From contig JADKHC010000016.1 in NCBI GenBank assembly GCA_016721945.1, positions 1 through 64,000 of the forward strand: a stretch of DNA of 64,000 nt. The letters are read 5' to 3'. This DNA is from Verrucomicrobiota bacterium. GTDB taxonomy: Bacteria > Verrucomicrobiota > Verrucomicrobiia > Opitutales > Opitutaceae. Under the pieces are notes generated by a model that ran no database searches, was not told where the DNA came from, and saw only the letters and a list, made by a program, of their open reading frames with translations. The position numbers were made by a program, and so were the translations under genes. Shown one piece after another: positions 16,085-24,499 of the stretch. Positions within the stretch are counted from its first letter, which is position 1, and every line of letters starts with the position of its first letter.

Positions 16085-16504
16085 GTGGAAAAACTCACCT
16101 CCATCAACGGCACCCCCACCGGCCTCGTCCGCTATGTGTACGACGGCTGGCGAGTCGTCGAAGAACTCGACGAAAGTTACGCCACAACCCGCTCCTACAC
16201 CCTCGGCACTGACCTCTCGGGCAGTCTCGAAGGTGCTGGTGGTATCGGCGGCCTGTTAGCCATAACTACTGGAGGCGCGACGCCCTCGTCGCGCACCACC
16301 GCCAACTACTTCCATGACGGCAATGGCAACGTGACCGACCTCGCCCTCGACGATGGCAGCGCCGCCGCGCACTATGTGTATTCGCCCTTCGGTGAACGCC
16401 TCGCCGCCACTGGCACCTGGGCCGACGTCAATGCATATCAATTCAGCAGCAAGCCTCGCGAAACCATCAATGGCTTCTATTACTACGGCCTAAGCCGGAA
16501 CGAT
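16085..16504 (+). pseudogene. RHS-repeat protein fragment
   Basis: The fragment encodes YD-repeat sequence of RHS proteins: VRYVYDGWRVVEELDESY, YFHDGNGNVTDL, AHYVYSPFGERLAATGTW, then GFYYYGLSRN. Complete RHS cores continue YYGxRYYDPxxGRWxxRDPIG and then a variable toxic tip; here the frame breaks off after YYYGLSRN and enters an unrelated tail next to a transposase remnant. Just upstream, the frame DGSS-stop-RVEKL has an in-frame TAG. Both ends are therefore lost, and this is a decayed remnant. Confidence 0.8.
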
Positions 16505-16521
16505 GCAATAGAACATAGGAA

Positions 16522-16932
16522 TTAGGAGGCGAAAGCGGGGCGATTTTCTACTGCATTGCAGTTGGGAAAAGGGCTGAGAACTTTATCCCAAAGGCGTGAC
16601 CACCAGTCGCGTTCGCGGGGAGGCACGGCGAGCTTGATCGTCGTTTTGCCGGCAGGATGTGCGATGATTCCCGGGGTGATGAACAACCAGAAGCGCAACG
16701 ATTGGATCGTGACTTTGGTTTGCCAGCCCAAATGACGTTCGAAGAGCACGGTCAGGTTGTAGGTCAGTGTCGCCAGTGAGAGAGCCGCTTCGGTGGCCCA
16801 AAACGAACGCAGACAAAGCGTGGGCAGGGCGAAGCCAAGCTGGAGTTCTTTGATCACGTTTTCGCAATCACTGCGGCCGTTGTAGTCGCGCCACACCGCG
16901 AGCGGCGAGGCGGTCGCGGGCAAACTGGTCAC
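16522..16932 (-). mobile_element. IS1380-family transposase C-terminal remnant
   Basis: About 136 codons match the C-terminal part of IS1380-group DDE transposases (YNGRSDCENVIKELQLGFAL, then LRSFWATEAALSLATLTYNL). Only the end of the transposase is left; the catalytic first two acidic residues and the 5' half are missing. It abuts the broken RHS fragment at about 16505-16521, suggesting that insertion or a later deletion cut the RHS gene here. Confidence 0.8.
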
Positions 16933-17001
16933 CAGAGGTGCAACAAGGGACAGGTAAAAAATGATTAGACGTAAGACATGTTGTCTGATTGAATTCCTTC
17001 C

Positions 17002-17994
17002 ATGCGTTTAGCCCGGATCAAAATACAGCCTGAAATAGGGGAGGCGGTGTACCACTGCATGACGCGGGTGGTGAACGGCGAGCGCGTGATCGACGACGTT
17101 GCCAGGGAAGTCTTGCGCAAGCAGCTGTGGGCCGTGGCCGACTTCTGCGGCGTGCAGATTTTGACCCACGCGATCATGAGCAATCACTTCCACGTCCTGC
17201 TCAAAGTCCCGGTCAAAACCTCGCCGCCCGACGCCGAACTCCTTCGCCGCTACCAACTGCTCCATCCAAAGCCCACGAAGTACCAGACCGAGCGACTCGA
17301 CGTCATCAAAGCCCAGCTCGCCACCGGCGGCCCCGAAGCTGAAATCTGGCGCGCCCGTCAACGCGCTCTCATGGGCGACGTCTCCGCCTTCATGAAACTG
17401 GTGAAGCAGCGCTTCGCCACCTGGTTCAATAAATCACACCACCGCTACGGAGCCCTCTTTGCCGAACGCTTCAAATCCGTCCTGATCGAACCACAGACTA
17501 GAGCCATTCAAACCATCGCGCTCTACATCGACCTCAACTGCGTCCGCGCCGGTCTTGTGCAAGACCCCAAAGACTACCGCTTCTGCGGCTACGGCGAAGC
17601 CGTCTCGGGTAACAAAACCGCCCGCGTCGGCCTCTGCGCGATCCATGGCCCCAGTACTACCTGGGCCGACGCCCATGCCGCCCACCGCGAAGCCCTCTTC
17701 GGCACCGGCACTACAACCAAACAACACGCCCAAGCCATCGCCCCCGCCGCCTTCGAGAAAGTCCTAAAACAAAAAGGCCGCCTCCCGCTCGCCACCGTCC
17801 TGCGCTGCCGCGTACGCTACTTTACCGATGGCGCTGTGTTGGGCTCGCAAGCCTTCGTCGAAACCCAACTCGCCGCGTACCGTGAACGCCACGGCGCTCG
17901 CGAGCGTACCGCCCCACGGCCTCTCGCCCCCATCACCGACTGGGGTGGCCTCACAGCACTTCGCGGACTCAGGAAAAACGCCTTCGGTGGATGA
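17002..17994 (+). CDS. REP-associated tyrosine transposase (Y1/IS200-like HUH enzyme)
   Basis: The 330-residue product has the Y1 transposase fold found in REP-associated transposases. It has an N-terminal YHCMTRVVNGERV segment, the HUH metal-binding motif in MSNHFHVLL and the downstream FMKLVKQRFATWFNKSHHRYGALFAERFKS-type region in which a tyrosine is the nucleophile. IALYIDLNCVRAGLV, conserved in this family, follows. A C-terminal extension of about 100 residues has no clear match. The gene looks intact and is followed only 30 bases later by the guaB end on the opposite strand. Such enzymes mobilise short palindromic repeats, several kinds of which occur elsewhere in this window. Confidence 0.85.
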   Translation: MRLARIKIQPEIGEAVYHCMTRVVNGERVIDDVAREVLRKQLWAVADFCGVQILTHAIMSNHFHVLLKVPVKTSPPDAELLRRYQLLHPKPTKYQTERLDVIKAQLATGGPEAEIWRARQRALMGDVSAFMKLVKQRFATWFNKSHHRYGALFAERFKSVLIEPQTRAIQTIALYIDLNCVRAGLVQDPKDYRFCGYGEAVSGNKTARVGLCAIHGPSTTWADAHAAHREALFGTGTTTKQHAQAIAPAAFEKVLKQKGRLPLATVLRCRVRYFTDGAVLGSQAFVETQLAAYRERHGARERTAPRPLAPITDWGGLTALRGLRKNAFGG

Positions 17995-18024
17995 TAGAGA
18001 GGATTATTCCGTTCTTGGTCCGCG

Positions 18025-19602
18025 TTAATTCTTGCGCGTGGCGACTTCGATCACGTCGTGCGGGGCGGCTTCTTTCATGCCGGCGGAGCTGACGCGGATG
18101 TAGCGGGCTTTGCTGCGGAGTTCGGTGAGGTCTTTCGCACCCAGGTAGCCCATGCCGCTTTGCACGCCGCCGATGAGGTTGGCGAGCACATCGTCGGCAA
18201 AGCCGGAGACTTCCTTCAACGCTTCGATGCCTTCTGCGGTAATCTTGCGGGCGTTGTCGTTTTTGTCGTGGCCGTAACGAGCGGCCGATCCGGCTTTCAT
18301 CGCGGAGAGCGTGCCCATGCCGCGGTACTGTTTGAAGAGTTTGCCGTTGATTTCCATGATTTCACCGGGCGCTTCGCGGCAACCGGCGAGCAGGCCGCCG
18401 AGAATCACGGAGTCGGCGAGAGTGAGGGCTTTGACGATGTCGCCGGATTTCGTGATGCCGCCGTCGGCGATAATGCGCACACCTTTGGCGGCGGCGCCTT
18501 TGCTCGCGGCGTAGAGCGCGGTGAGTTGGGGAATGCCGACGCCGGCGACGATGCGCGTGGTGCAGATCGAGCCGGGGCCCTGGCCAACTTTGATCGCATC
18601 AGCGCCGCAATCGGCGAGGTACTCGACGCCAGAGGCGCTAGTAACATTACCGGCGATGATCGTGATCGAGGGGAATGCGCTGCGGACCATCCGAACCATT
18701 TCACCCACACCAGCGGTGTGGCCGTGTGCAGTGGAGATGGCGACGGCGTCGACGGATTCATCCATCAAGGCACCGACGTGGCCGATGATCTTGTCGCGGT
18801 CGAGTTCGCCGGAGGGTTTGCGCACGGGCGAAAGAGCGGCGCCGACGACGAGGCGGAAATTCGCGTCGCGGGCGGGCTTGCGGCGGGATTTGGCTTCGCC
18901 GGTGATGCGTTCGACGTCTGAGCTGGTGACGAGGCCGCGGAGGTGGCCGGCATCGTCGAGCACGAGCATTTTGTTGATACCAATATGTTCGTTAAAGAAG
19001 GCGTCGGCGGCTTTGATCGGATCTTTGGCGACGTTGCGCTCGTGCACGGTGACGAGGACGGAGCGGGCGGTCATGACCTCGGACACTTTCTTGGACTTGT
19101 AGCGTTCCTTGACGACGTTGCCGGAGAGCAAGCCGGCGAGCTTGCCGTCGCTGTCGACGACCGGGAAAGTGGAGAAGGCGAATTTTTTTTGCTCAATCAT
19201 CGCGAGCACGTCGGCCACGGACGAATTGAGCGAGACAGTGATCGGATCTTGGATGAGGCCGTGGATGTGGCGTTTAACGCGGGCGACTTCTTTCACCTGA
19301 TCCTTCGGCGTCATGTTGTAGTGGATGAGGCCGAGACCGCCGTTGAGGGCCATGGCGATGGCCATGCGCGACTCGGTGACGGTGTCCATGTCGGACGAGA
19401 TAATCGGAATCGGGAGCCGGAGCGTCTCGGAAAGGGCGGTCGTGGTGTCGGCGTCTTTCGGGAGAATTTCCGAGTAGAGCGTGGCGAGCGAGACGTCGTC
19501 AAAAGTCAGCGCCGTGGGCAGGCTGGAGCGGAAGAACGTTTCGGCCGGCAGGTAGAACTCGGCGTCGGCCGGATGAGTGGCGGGTGATGCAACCTTAGTC
19601 AT
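18025..19602 (-). CDS. guaB: Inosine-5'-monophosphate dehydrogenase
   Basis: The 525-residue product oxidises IMP to XMP in GTP synthesis. It has the TIM barrel start ALTFDDVSLATLYSEILP, two CBS domains in the middle (about residues 105-235, QDPITVSLNSSVADVLAM and VMTARSVLVTVHERN), the catalytic loop GPGSICTTRIV with the active cysteine, and the mobile flap YRGMGTLSAMKAGSAARY. All key residues are present. ATG at 19602 is preferred; an in-frame GTG lies nine bases upstream. Confidence 0.95.
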   Translation of the reverse strand: MTKVASPATHPADAEFYLPAETFFRSSLPTALTFDDVSLATLYSEILPKDADTTTALSETLRLPIPIISSDMDTVTESRMAIAMALNGGLGLIHYNMTPKDQVKEVARVKRHIHGLIQDPITVSLNSSVADVLAMIEQKKFAFSTFPVVDSDGKLAGLLSGNVVKERYKSKKVSEVMTARSVLVTVHERNVAKDPIKAADAFFNEHIGINKMLVLDDAGHLRGLVTSSDVERITGEAKSRRKPARDANFRLVVGAALSPVRKPSGELDRDKIIGHVGALMDESVDAVAISTAHGHTAGVGEMVRMVRSAFPSITIIAGNVTSASGVEYLADCGADAIKVGQGPGSICTTRIVAGVGIPQLTALYAASKGAAAKGVRIIADGGITKSGDIVKALTLADSVILGGLLAGCREAPGEIMEINGKLFKQYRGMGTLSAMKAGSAARYGHDKNDNARKITAEGIEALKEVSGFADDVLANLIGGVQSGMGYLGAKDLTELRSKARYIRVSSAGMKEAAPHDVIEVATRKN

Positions 19603-19674
19603 GGTTGCCACAATCGAAATAATAGCGGCCGGGAAAAGCTCAATGGAAATTTTCGCGGGCTTCGATCATGTCCG

Positions 19675-20226
19675 CTAGGGCGTGAGTTTCGTGACGGTGT
19701 CGCCGACGCGGATCGGGCCGCCGCAGACGATTTTTGCAAAGAGGCCACGCAGCCGGAGCGGACGATTTTGTGGGAGCCTGATCCAGTGGAGAACCTCAGC
19801 ACCGTAGTGGGCGGCGAACTTTGCACAGGCGTCGTTTTCCACGTCGGAGATTTCCAAAACCGCCGGGCCGATCTGAAGGCGTGAGCCCACCGGAAGGTTT
19901 TGCGCGGACAAATCCAGGTCGGTGAAAATCGTGTCGCCCGGATGGTGGCGCACGCCGGTGGCGGTTTGGATCAGAGTGAGAATCGTCGAATTACAGAGGG
20001 CAACTTGAACGCGCGGATCGGGGCGGCCGTCTTGGAGGTAGAGCCAGGTTTTGCGCTCCCAACGATCGCCAATCGCGCCGCGCACGGGATCGAGTTCGAT
20101 CATGGTGCGTTCTTCGCGTTGATCGGGGCCGGGGCGTACGTTGAGAGCATCGACCCGAGCGGTGTCAGTCGGCCGCGGTGGCAGAGCGCGGTAGAGGCGG
20201 TCGAGCTCTTCGATGGTTACGGGCAT
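19675..20226 (-). CDS. MOSC domain-containing protein
   Basis: The ~183-residue product has the MOSC beta-barrel seen in molybdenum cofactor sulfurase C-termini and YiiM-like proteins: LPVGSRLQIGPAVLEISDVE, then a conserved cysteine in ENDACAKFAAHYG and the final LRGLFAKIVCGGPIRVGDTV. The domain is thought to bind Moco sulfur or act in Moco-dependent hydroxylamine reduction. Translation starts at ATG 20226, 25 bases after the stop of the ArsC-like gene, so the two are likely co-transcribed. Substrate unknown. Confidence 0.8.
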   Translation of the reverse strand: MPVTIEELDRLYRALPPRPTDTARVDALNVRPGPDQREERTMIELDPVRGAIGDRWERKTWLYLQDGRPDPRVQVALCNSTILTLIQTATGVRHHPGDTIFTDLDLSAQNLPVGSRLQIGPAVLEISDVENDACAKFAAHYGAEVLHWIRLPQNRPLRLRGLFAKIVCGGPIRVGDTVTKLTP

Positions 20227-20251
20227 GGCGGAGTGACGCGTCGCGCGCGAT

Positions 20252-20620
20252 CTATAGGCCGAAGGCTTTTGCCCACGCGGCTTGATCGAAGCCGACGAGG
20301 CCGAACGATTCGCCAAGGACAAAAGGGCGTTTCACGAGTCGGCCGTTGCTGGCGAGTAAGGCCAACGCTTCGGCTTCGCTCATGGCGGGCAGTTTTTCAC
20401 TGAGTTTGAGCGCGCGGTATTCCATGCCGGAGGAGTTGAAGAGGCGACGCAGGTTGCCGTTTTGGTGAGCGAGCATGCGCCGTAACTCCGCGAGCGACGG
20501 CGGTGTTTCCCGAATGGGTTTTTCGGTGAAGGTGATGCTGTGCGCGCGCAGCCATTTGACCGCATCGCGACACGTGCTGCAACCGGCGTAGGTGTAAACG
20601 GTGAAGGACGTTTGCGACAT
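20252..20620 (-). CDS. ArsC/Spx-family thioredoxin-fold protein
   Basis: The 122-residue product fits the arsenate reductase-like family: YTYAGCSTCRDAVKWL carries a CxxC pair at the start of helix 1, followed by KPIRETPPSLAELRRML and the C-terminal RPFVLGE segment. The CxxC and overall length resemble Spx/MgsR-type and YffB-type proteins as much as true glutaredoxin-linked arsenate reductases. The arginine triad of ArsC is not clearly complete, so arsenate reduction is not assured. It is probably the first gene of a pair with the MOSC gene. Confidence 0.8.
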   Translation of the reverse strand: MSQTSFTVYTYAGCSTCRDAVKWLRAHSITFTEKPIRETPPSLAELRRMLAHQNGNLRRLFNSSGMEYRALKLSEKLPAMSEAEALALLASNGRLVKRPFVLGESFGLVGFDQAAWAKAFGL

Positions 20621-20722
20621 GCGCTTAACAAGCGCGGTCGGTGCGTGGCTGCCAAGCTCGCAAGCGGGTCGAGGCCGCGATTCTGGTTGCGATCCGGCGC
20701 GAGATCGACGGCCTTTGAGTCC

Positions 20723-20860
20723 ATGGGTGCGAAATATTATCCTACGATCAAAGACCAGAAGGCTAGCCAGCGCTTTCAGCAGAAACAAAACCAGCTGCAG
20801 AAGCAGAAGAAGGCCGCTGCGCCCCTGGCTCAGCCGGAGAAAGCTGAGAAGAAAAAGTAA
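20723..20860 (+). CDS. Small basic protein of unknown function
   Basis: The frame encodes 45 residues: MGAKYYPTIKDQKASQRFQQ, then a Lys/Gln/Ala-rich helix ending in AEKKK. It lies between two minus-strand genes, is oriented opposite to them and has no clear Shine-Dalgarno. The amphipathic, highly charged composition and lack of antisense overlap with a recognisable gene argue for a real small protein, perhaps nucleic-acid or ribosome associated. No family was recognised. Confidence 0.45.
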   Translation: MGAKYYPTIKDQKASQRFQQKQNQLQKQKKAAAPLAQPEKAEKKK

Positions 20861-20873
20861 GCGCGGTCGCAGC

Positions 20874-21200
20874 TCAGGCTTTTTTAACGAAACAGGCTTT
20901 GAGCGCCATCGCGATGCCATCGACGCGGCAATCGATTTCGTGATCGCCGTCGACGAGGCGGATGTTTTTGGCCTTGGTGCCGCCTTTAAGCACGCCGGAG
21001 CCGCCGCGTAGTTTTAGATCCTTGATGAGCACGACGGTATCGCCGTCAGCCAGCACGTTGCCGTGGGCATCTTTGACGATACGAGCCACTTCGGGCGCGG
21101 CTTCCTTGGGCCATTCATGCCCGCAGGTGGCGCATTCCCAATGATCGGGATGGCTCAAAATGTCGTCGAGAGTGCAGGCAGGGCAGGTGGGCTTGGACAT
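20874..21200 (-). CDS. yjdM: PhnA/YjdM family zinc-ribbon protein
   Basis: The 108-residue product has an N-terminal zinc ribbon (CPAC ... CATCGHEW), then the highly conserved DAHGNVLADGDTVVLIKDLK, LKGGTKAKNIRLVDGDHEID and a terminal CFVKKA. This matches the YjdM (formerly PhnA) family across its whole length. The old link to alkylphosphonate use is historical; the molecular role is not well defined. It starts at ATG 21200. Confidence 0.9.
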   Translation of the reverse strand: MSKPTCPACTLDDILSHPDHWECATCGHEWPKEAAPEVARIVKDAHGNVLADGDTVVLIKDLKLRGGSGVLKGGTKAKNIRLVDGDHEIDCRVDGIAMALKACFVKKA

Positions 21201-21570
21201 GAGATGGGCTTTGTTGAAACAGGAAAATTGCGCCGCTCACGTGGTCTTGGGCAAGCGTGGATTATTCCCGGCCGCCGCGCCTTCATGGTTGCGGGCGAAA
21301 AGGATAACCCGGCCGTGGCCGCATTATAACAGCGGGCAGTTCGAGAAAACCTTCATGCGGTGCTCATTTCTGCGGATCAAAAATGACGACGGTTTTGTCA
21401 GAGGTTATGTCGCAATCGCTTGAATTTTTCTCGCCCAGTCGGTTCGGTCCGCTGTTAATCGCTGCCGTGCCGATAGAAACCGATGCGCAGCTTGCCAAAT
21501 CTGGGCATTGAGACGTTCGTAAAATGTGTCGTAGAATGTTTTATCGATGAGTTTTTCAGTCCGTCAAAAC
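21201..21570. other. Intergenic region upstream of the protease operon
   Basis: About 370 bases separate the divergent yjdM and protease genes. The only element I can support is a sigma-70-like promoter at 21508-21537. The stretch around 21255-21335 is GC-rich, with a GGATTATTCCC phrase loosely like the repeat at 41273, but too diverged to call. Confidence 0.4.
21508..21537 (+). promoter_or_regulatory. Candidate sigma-70-type promoter of the protease operon
   Basis: TTGAGA (21508-21513) and TAGAAT (21532-21537) are separated by 18 bases, close to the -35/-10 consensus. Transcription would begin near 21544. This makes the first in-frame ATG (21547) almost leaderless and favours the ATG at 21571 as the protein start. 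Confidence 0.5.
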
Positions 21571-22599
21571 ATGAACCGAAACTTAACTGCTCCGGAGGCC
21601 ATCAATATTTCCCGTAAACCGCTCGTCGCGCAGTGGTGCGCAGGGAAAACGGCACTGCTTTCTTTCGCGCTCAGCCTTGGGCTCACCGCTCAGGCTTTTG
21701 CCCTGAGCACGGTTAAGCTGAAAAACGGTTCCGCGCTGCAAGGCGACATTCTGACCGAGCGCGCAGACCGCGTCGTGGTCGACCTCGGTTTCACGGTGCT
21801 GACGATCCCGCGGGACGAGATTGAGCGCATCCTGCCGGAAAATGCATCTGCGGCGGCCGCGACCGATGACACGGGCGATCTTTATCGCGTGTCGCCGAAT
21901 CAAACTTCGCTGACCGTCAATGAAAACGTGAATCGCGTGGGCGAGGCGGTCGTGCTGGTCCGCACGCCGATAGGACTTGGTTCGGGTTTTATCATCGAAT
22001 CATCCGGTTACATTCTAACCAACGAGCACGTCGTGGCCGGCGAGTACGCGATCACGGTTACGCAGTTCAAACGCGGCAAAGCTGACCTCGAGCGTGTGAC
22101 GTTTAACAAGGTCCGCATCGTGGCTCTCGATTCGAAACTCGATCTTGCGCTGCTTAAAATCGAGGACCCGCAAGGCGCGGTATTTCCCACCGTTCCGCTC
22201 GGCGATTCGAACACGTTGACTGAAGGGCAGACGGTTTTTGCGATCGGCAGTCCGCTCGGCCTGGATCGTTCCGTGTCTCAAGGCATCATCAGCACGCGCA
22301 ACCGCCCGATGGAGGGCCAGCTCTACATTCAGACGACGACGCAGATCAACCCCGGCAACTCGGGCGGTCCGCTCTTTAATCTGCGCGGCGAAGTCATCGG
22401 CGTGAACAACATGAAGGCCATGATGGCCGGCATCGAAGGCCTGAATTTCGCCATTCCCTCGGTGGTGGTGAAAAATTTCCTGCGCAACCGTGACGCCTTC
22501 GCTTTCGACCCGCGCAATGCCAACGCCGGATATCGCTACCTGCCGCCTCCACAGCCGGTCAAGACGCCAGAGACAACGCCGAAAACCATCAAGCCCTGA
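21571..22599 (+). CDS. Exported trypsin-like serine protease (Deg/HtrA-like, without PDZ domain)
   Basis: The ~342-residue product has a signal sequence (TALLSFALSLGLTAQAFA), then a small beta-rich domain (VKLKNGSALQGDILTERADR, ending in TIPRDEIERIL). A chymotrypsin-fold protease domain follows, with the triad His in TNEHVV, Asp in LDLALLKI and Ser in PGNSGGPL. There is no PDZ domain after the protease, only a Pro-rich tail, so substrate recruitment must differ from DegP. It is the first of three exported proteins in a row and probably acts in envelope protein quality control or processing. ATG 21571 was chosen over 21547 because of the promoter position. Confidence 0.85.
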   Translation: MNRNLTAPEAINISRKPLVAQWCAGKTALLSFALSLGLTAQAFALSTVKLKNGSALQGDILTERADRVVVDLGFTVLTIPRDEIERILPENASAAAATDDTGDLYRVSPNQTSLTVNENVNRVGEAVVLVRTPIGLGSGFIIESSGYILTNEHVVAGEYAITVTQFKRGKADLERVTFNKVRIVALDSKLDLALLKIEDPQGAVFPTVPLGDSNTLTEGQTVFAIGSPLGLDRSVSQGIISTRNRPMEGQLYIQTTTQINPGNSGGPLFNLRGEVIGVNNMKAMMAGIEGLNFAIPSVVVKNFLRNRDAFAFDPRNANAGYRYLPPPQPVKTPETTPKTIKP

Positions 22600-22676
22600 T
22601 TGCCGTTCGCCGACCTGCACTTGCTCAGCCGCGGCCTGTTGGTGTGGCCGGTGGCTGAGGACGTCCCTAATTTTTT

Positions 22677-24497
22677 ATGAAACCATCGCTTCTGCTTACT
22701 TCTGTCAGCTTGTTCGTTACGTTTACCGCGAATATTTTTGCGGCGACACCGTTGGTCAATCTTGTCGATGAAAACGCACCACTGGTCGTCTCGATCAATG
22801 ACGTGCCGAAAATGGTCAAAAACTGGGAGGGCAGTCCGTGGTCGAAGACATGGAACGACGAGCAGATGAAGAAGTTTCTCGCCCCGTTTCGCAGCCAGAT
22901 GAAGGTCGATCAATGGAGCGACGAATGCAAAGCCGCGACCGGCTACACGCTCGCGGAATTGATCGAATTTGCCACGGGCGAGGCGATGATTGCCCTAACC
23001 AATGCCGATTTTCCTATCGACGGTGAGCAGGATCGTGACAAGCGCCCGGTACTGCTCGCGCTCGAAGTGGGCGACAACGCGGGCAAAATCGAAAAACTGA
23101 TCGCCGAGAACGACGAGAAGAAACACGCAATCTCGCGCATCGAGGAGTTTTCCGGTGTGAAGCTGCACGTTTATGCCGTCAGTGAAAAAGATGCCACGGC
23201 CGATTATTCCTGGGCCATGGTTGATGGCGTTTGGTTATTCAGTCTTTCCAAAACCGAACTCACCAAGACGGTCGATGCCTTGAAAAACGGGAGAATGGCT
23301 GCGCCACTGGGCGGGTCCGAGCGCTTCCTTCGGGTCAAAAAAGAAACCGGCGACGCCAACGTCACTGTTCTCGTAAACATTCAATCGCTCCAGCCGCTGC
23401 TCAAGACGGCGCTCGAAGCCAAAGCGAAGCAGAGCGGCTCCAATACCCTCGGCCTACCGCCTGAGACGCTGCTGTCCGTGCTCGGTATCGATGCGTTGCG
23501 CGACCTCTATCTTGGCGTGGCGATGGGCGAGGGCGCGACGGATTTTGTGGGAGGCTTGACCTACTCGGAGTGCAAGGGCTTTCTCAAGATTCTGGCCTAT
23601 CAGGATGGTCCGGCACCGAGGCCCGAGTTTGTATCCGCAAAGTGGATTACCGCGACCACGGCCCGCTTCAGCTTGTTCGAAGCTTACACCGCAATTCGCA
23701 GTTTGGCCGAGGGCTTGAATCCTATTCTCGCCGGCATGGTCCAGCCTCAGATCAAAAACCTAAACCAACAACTAGGTATCGATATTGAACGCGATCTGCT
23801 GGGCAGCTTGGGCAACGAGCTGATCGTGGCCAATGCCATGCGGCCCGGCGCCACCGCCGACACGCCAACGCCGCTCTCGGAGTTTGAGCAGCTCTATGCC
23901 ATTTCACTGAAGAATCCCACTGCCTTCACCAACGCCGTCGATGCGCTCAAGCGTATGGCCGGTCCGCAGGCCGAGAAGCTTTTCGTGAAACGCGAATATC
24001 TGGGGCATGCGATCTATACTTACGAGAAGGAGGGCACTCCCGCCGGGCAAAAGGGATTCTGTTACGCGATCACGCCCCAGTATGTTTTTGTCGCTGTCGG
24101 TACCTCTGCGGTGATTGAGACTGCGCTTCAGGGGTTGAGCGGAAAACAGCCCACGCTCTGGCAGTTACCCGAGGTTAAAGAAGCTCTGGCCGACGTGCCG
24201 GAAAAGGCCATGACCATCGAATACCAAAATACCCGCGCGATGATCGGAGGCATGATAGAAACTTTTGCCCAAATGGCCTCGATGTTCGCCGCGCGCCAGC
24301 AAGCCGCAGCCGGTGACGAGGACGAGGGCGAAGGCGAAGACGAACCGGTTGGGACCGCCAAGAATGATCTTTCTCTAGATCCTTCGGCCAAGCCCGATGC
24401 AGCCACGATCGCGAAATATTGGAGCACTGCTTCTGGTTATGCCTGGCGCGACAGTCAGGGGCTTTATTTCCATTCAAAACTGAACCACGTAAAGTGA
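22677..24497 (+). CDS. Exported protein, DUF3352-like, unknown function
   Basis: The 606-residue product begins with a clear signal peptide (MKPSLLLTSVSLFVTFTANI, then FAATP). The rest alternates hydrophobic beta strands and helices (PLVVSINDVP, LLALEVGD, FSGVKLHVYAV, LGNELIVANAM, FEQLYAISLKNP) in a manner resembling the DUF3352 family of secreted bacterial proteins. An acidic linker near residues 540-555 precedes a final domain. No catalytic motif was seen. It lies 77 bases after the protease gene and only two bases before the FG-GAP gene, so it is part of the same operon. Confidence 0.7.
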   Translation: MKPSLLLTSVSLFVTFTANIFAATPLVNLVDENAPLVVSINDVPKMVKNWEGSPWSKTWNDEQMKKFLAPFRSQMKVDQWSDECKAATGYTLAELIEFATGEAMIALTNADFPIDGEQDRDKRPVLLALEVGDNAGKIEKLIAENDEKKHAISRIEEFSGVKLHVYAVSEKDATADYSWAMVDGVWLFSLSKTELTKTVDALKNGRMAAPLGGSERFLRVKKETGDANVTVLVNIQSLQPLLKTALEAKAKQSGSNTLGLPPETLLSVLGIDALRDLYLGVAMGEGATDFVGGLTYSECKGFLKILAYQDGPAPRPEFVSAKWITATTARFSLFEAYTAIRSLAEGLNPILAGMVQPQIKNLNQQLGIDIERDLLGSLGNELIVANAMRPGATADTPTPLSEFEQLYAISLKNPTAFTNAVDALKRMAGPQAEKLFVKREYLGHAIYTYEKEGTPAGQKGFCYAITPQYVFVAVGTSAVIETALQGLSGKQPTLWQLPEVKEALADVPEKAMTIEYQNTRAMIGGMIETFAQMASMFAARQQAAAGDEDEGEGEDEPVGTAKNDLSLDPSAKPDAATIAKYWSTASGYAWRDSQGLYFHSKLNHVK

Positions 24498-24499
24498 AC

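Noticed and set aside
18058..19587. Plus-strand frames opposite guaB
   Set aside because: Antisense shadows of a highly conserved gene; no independent features.
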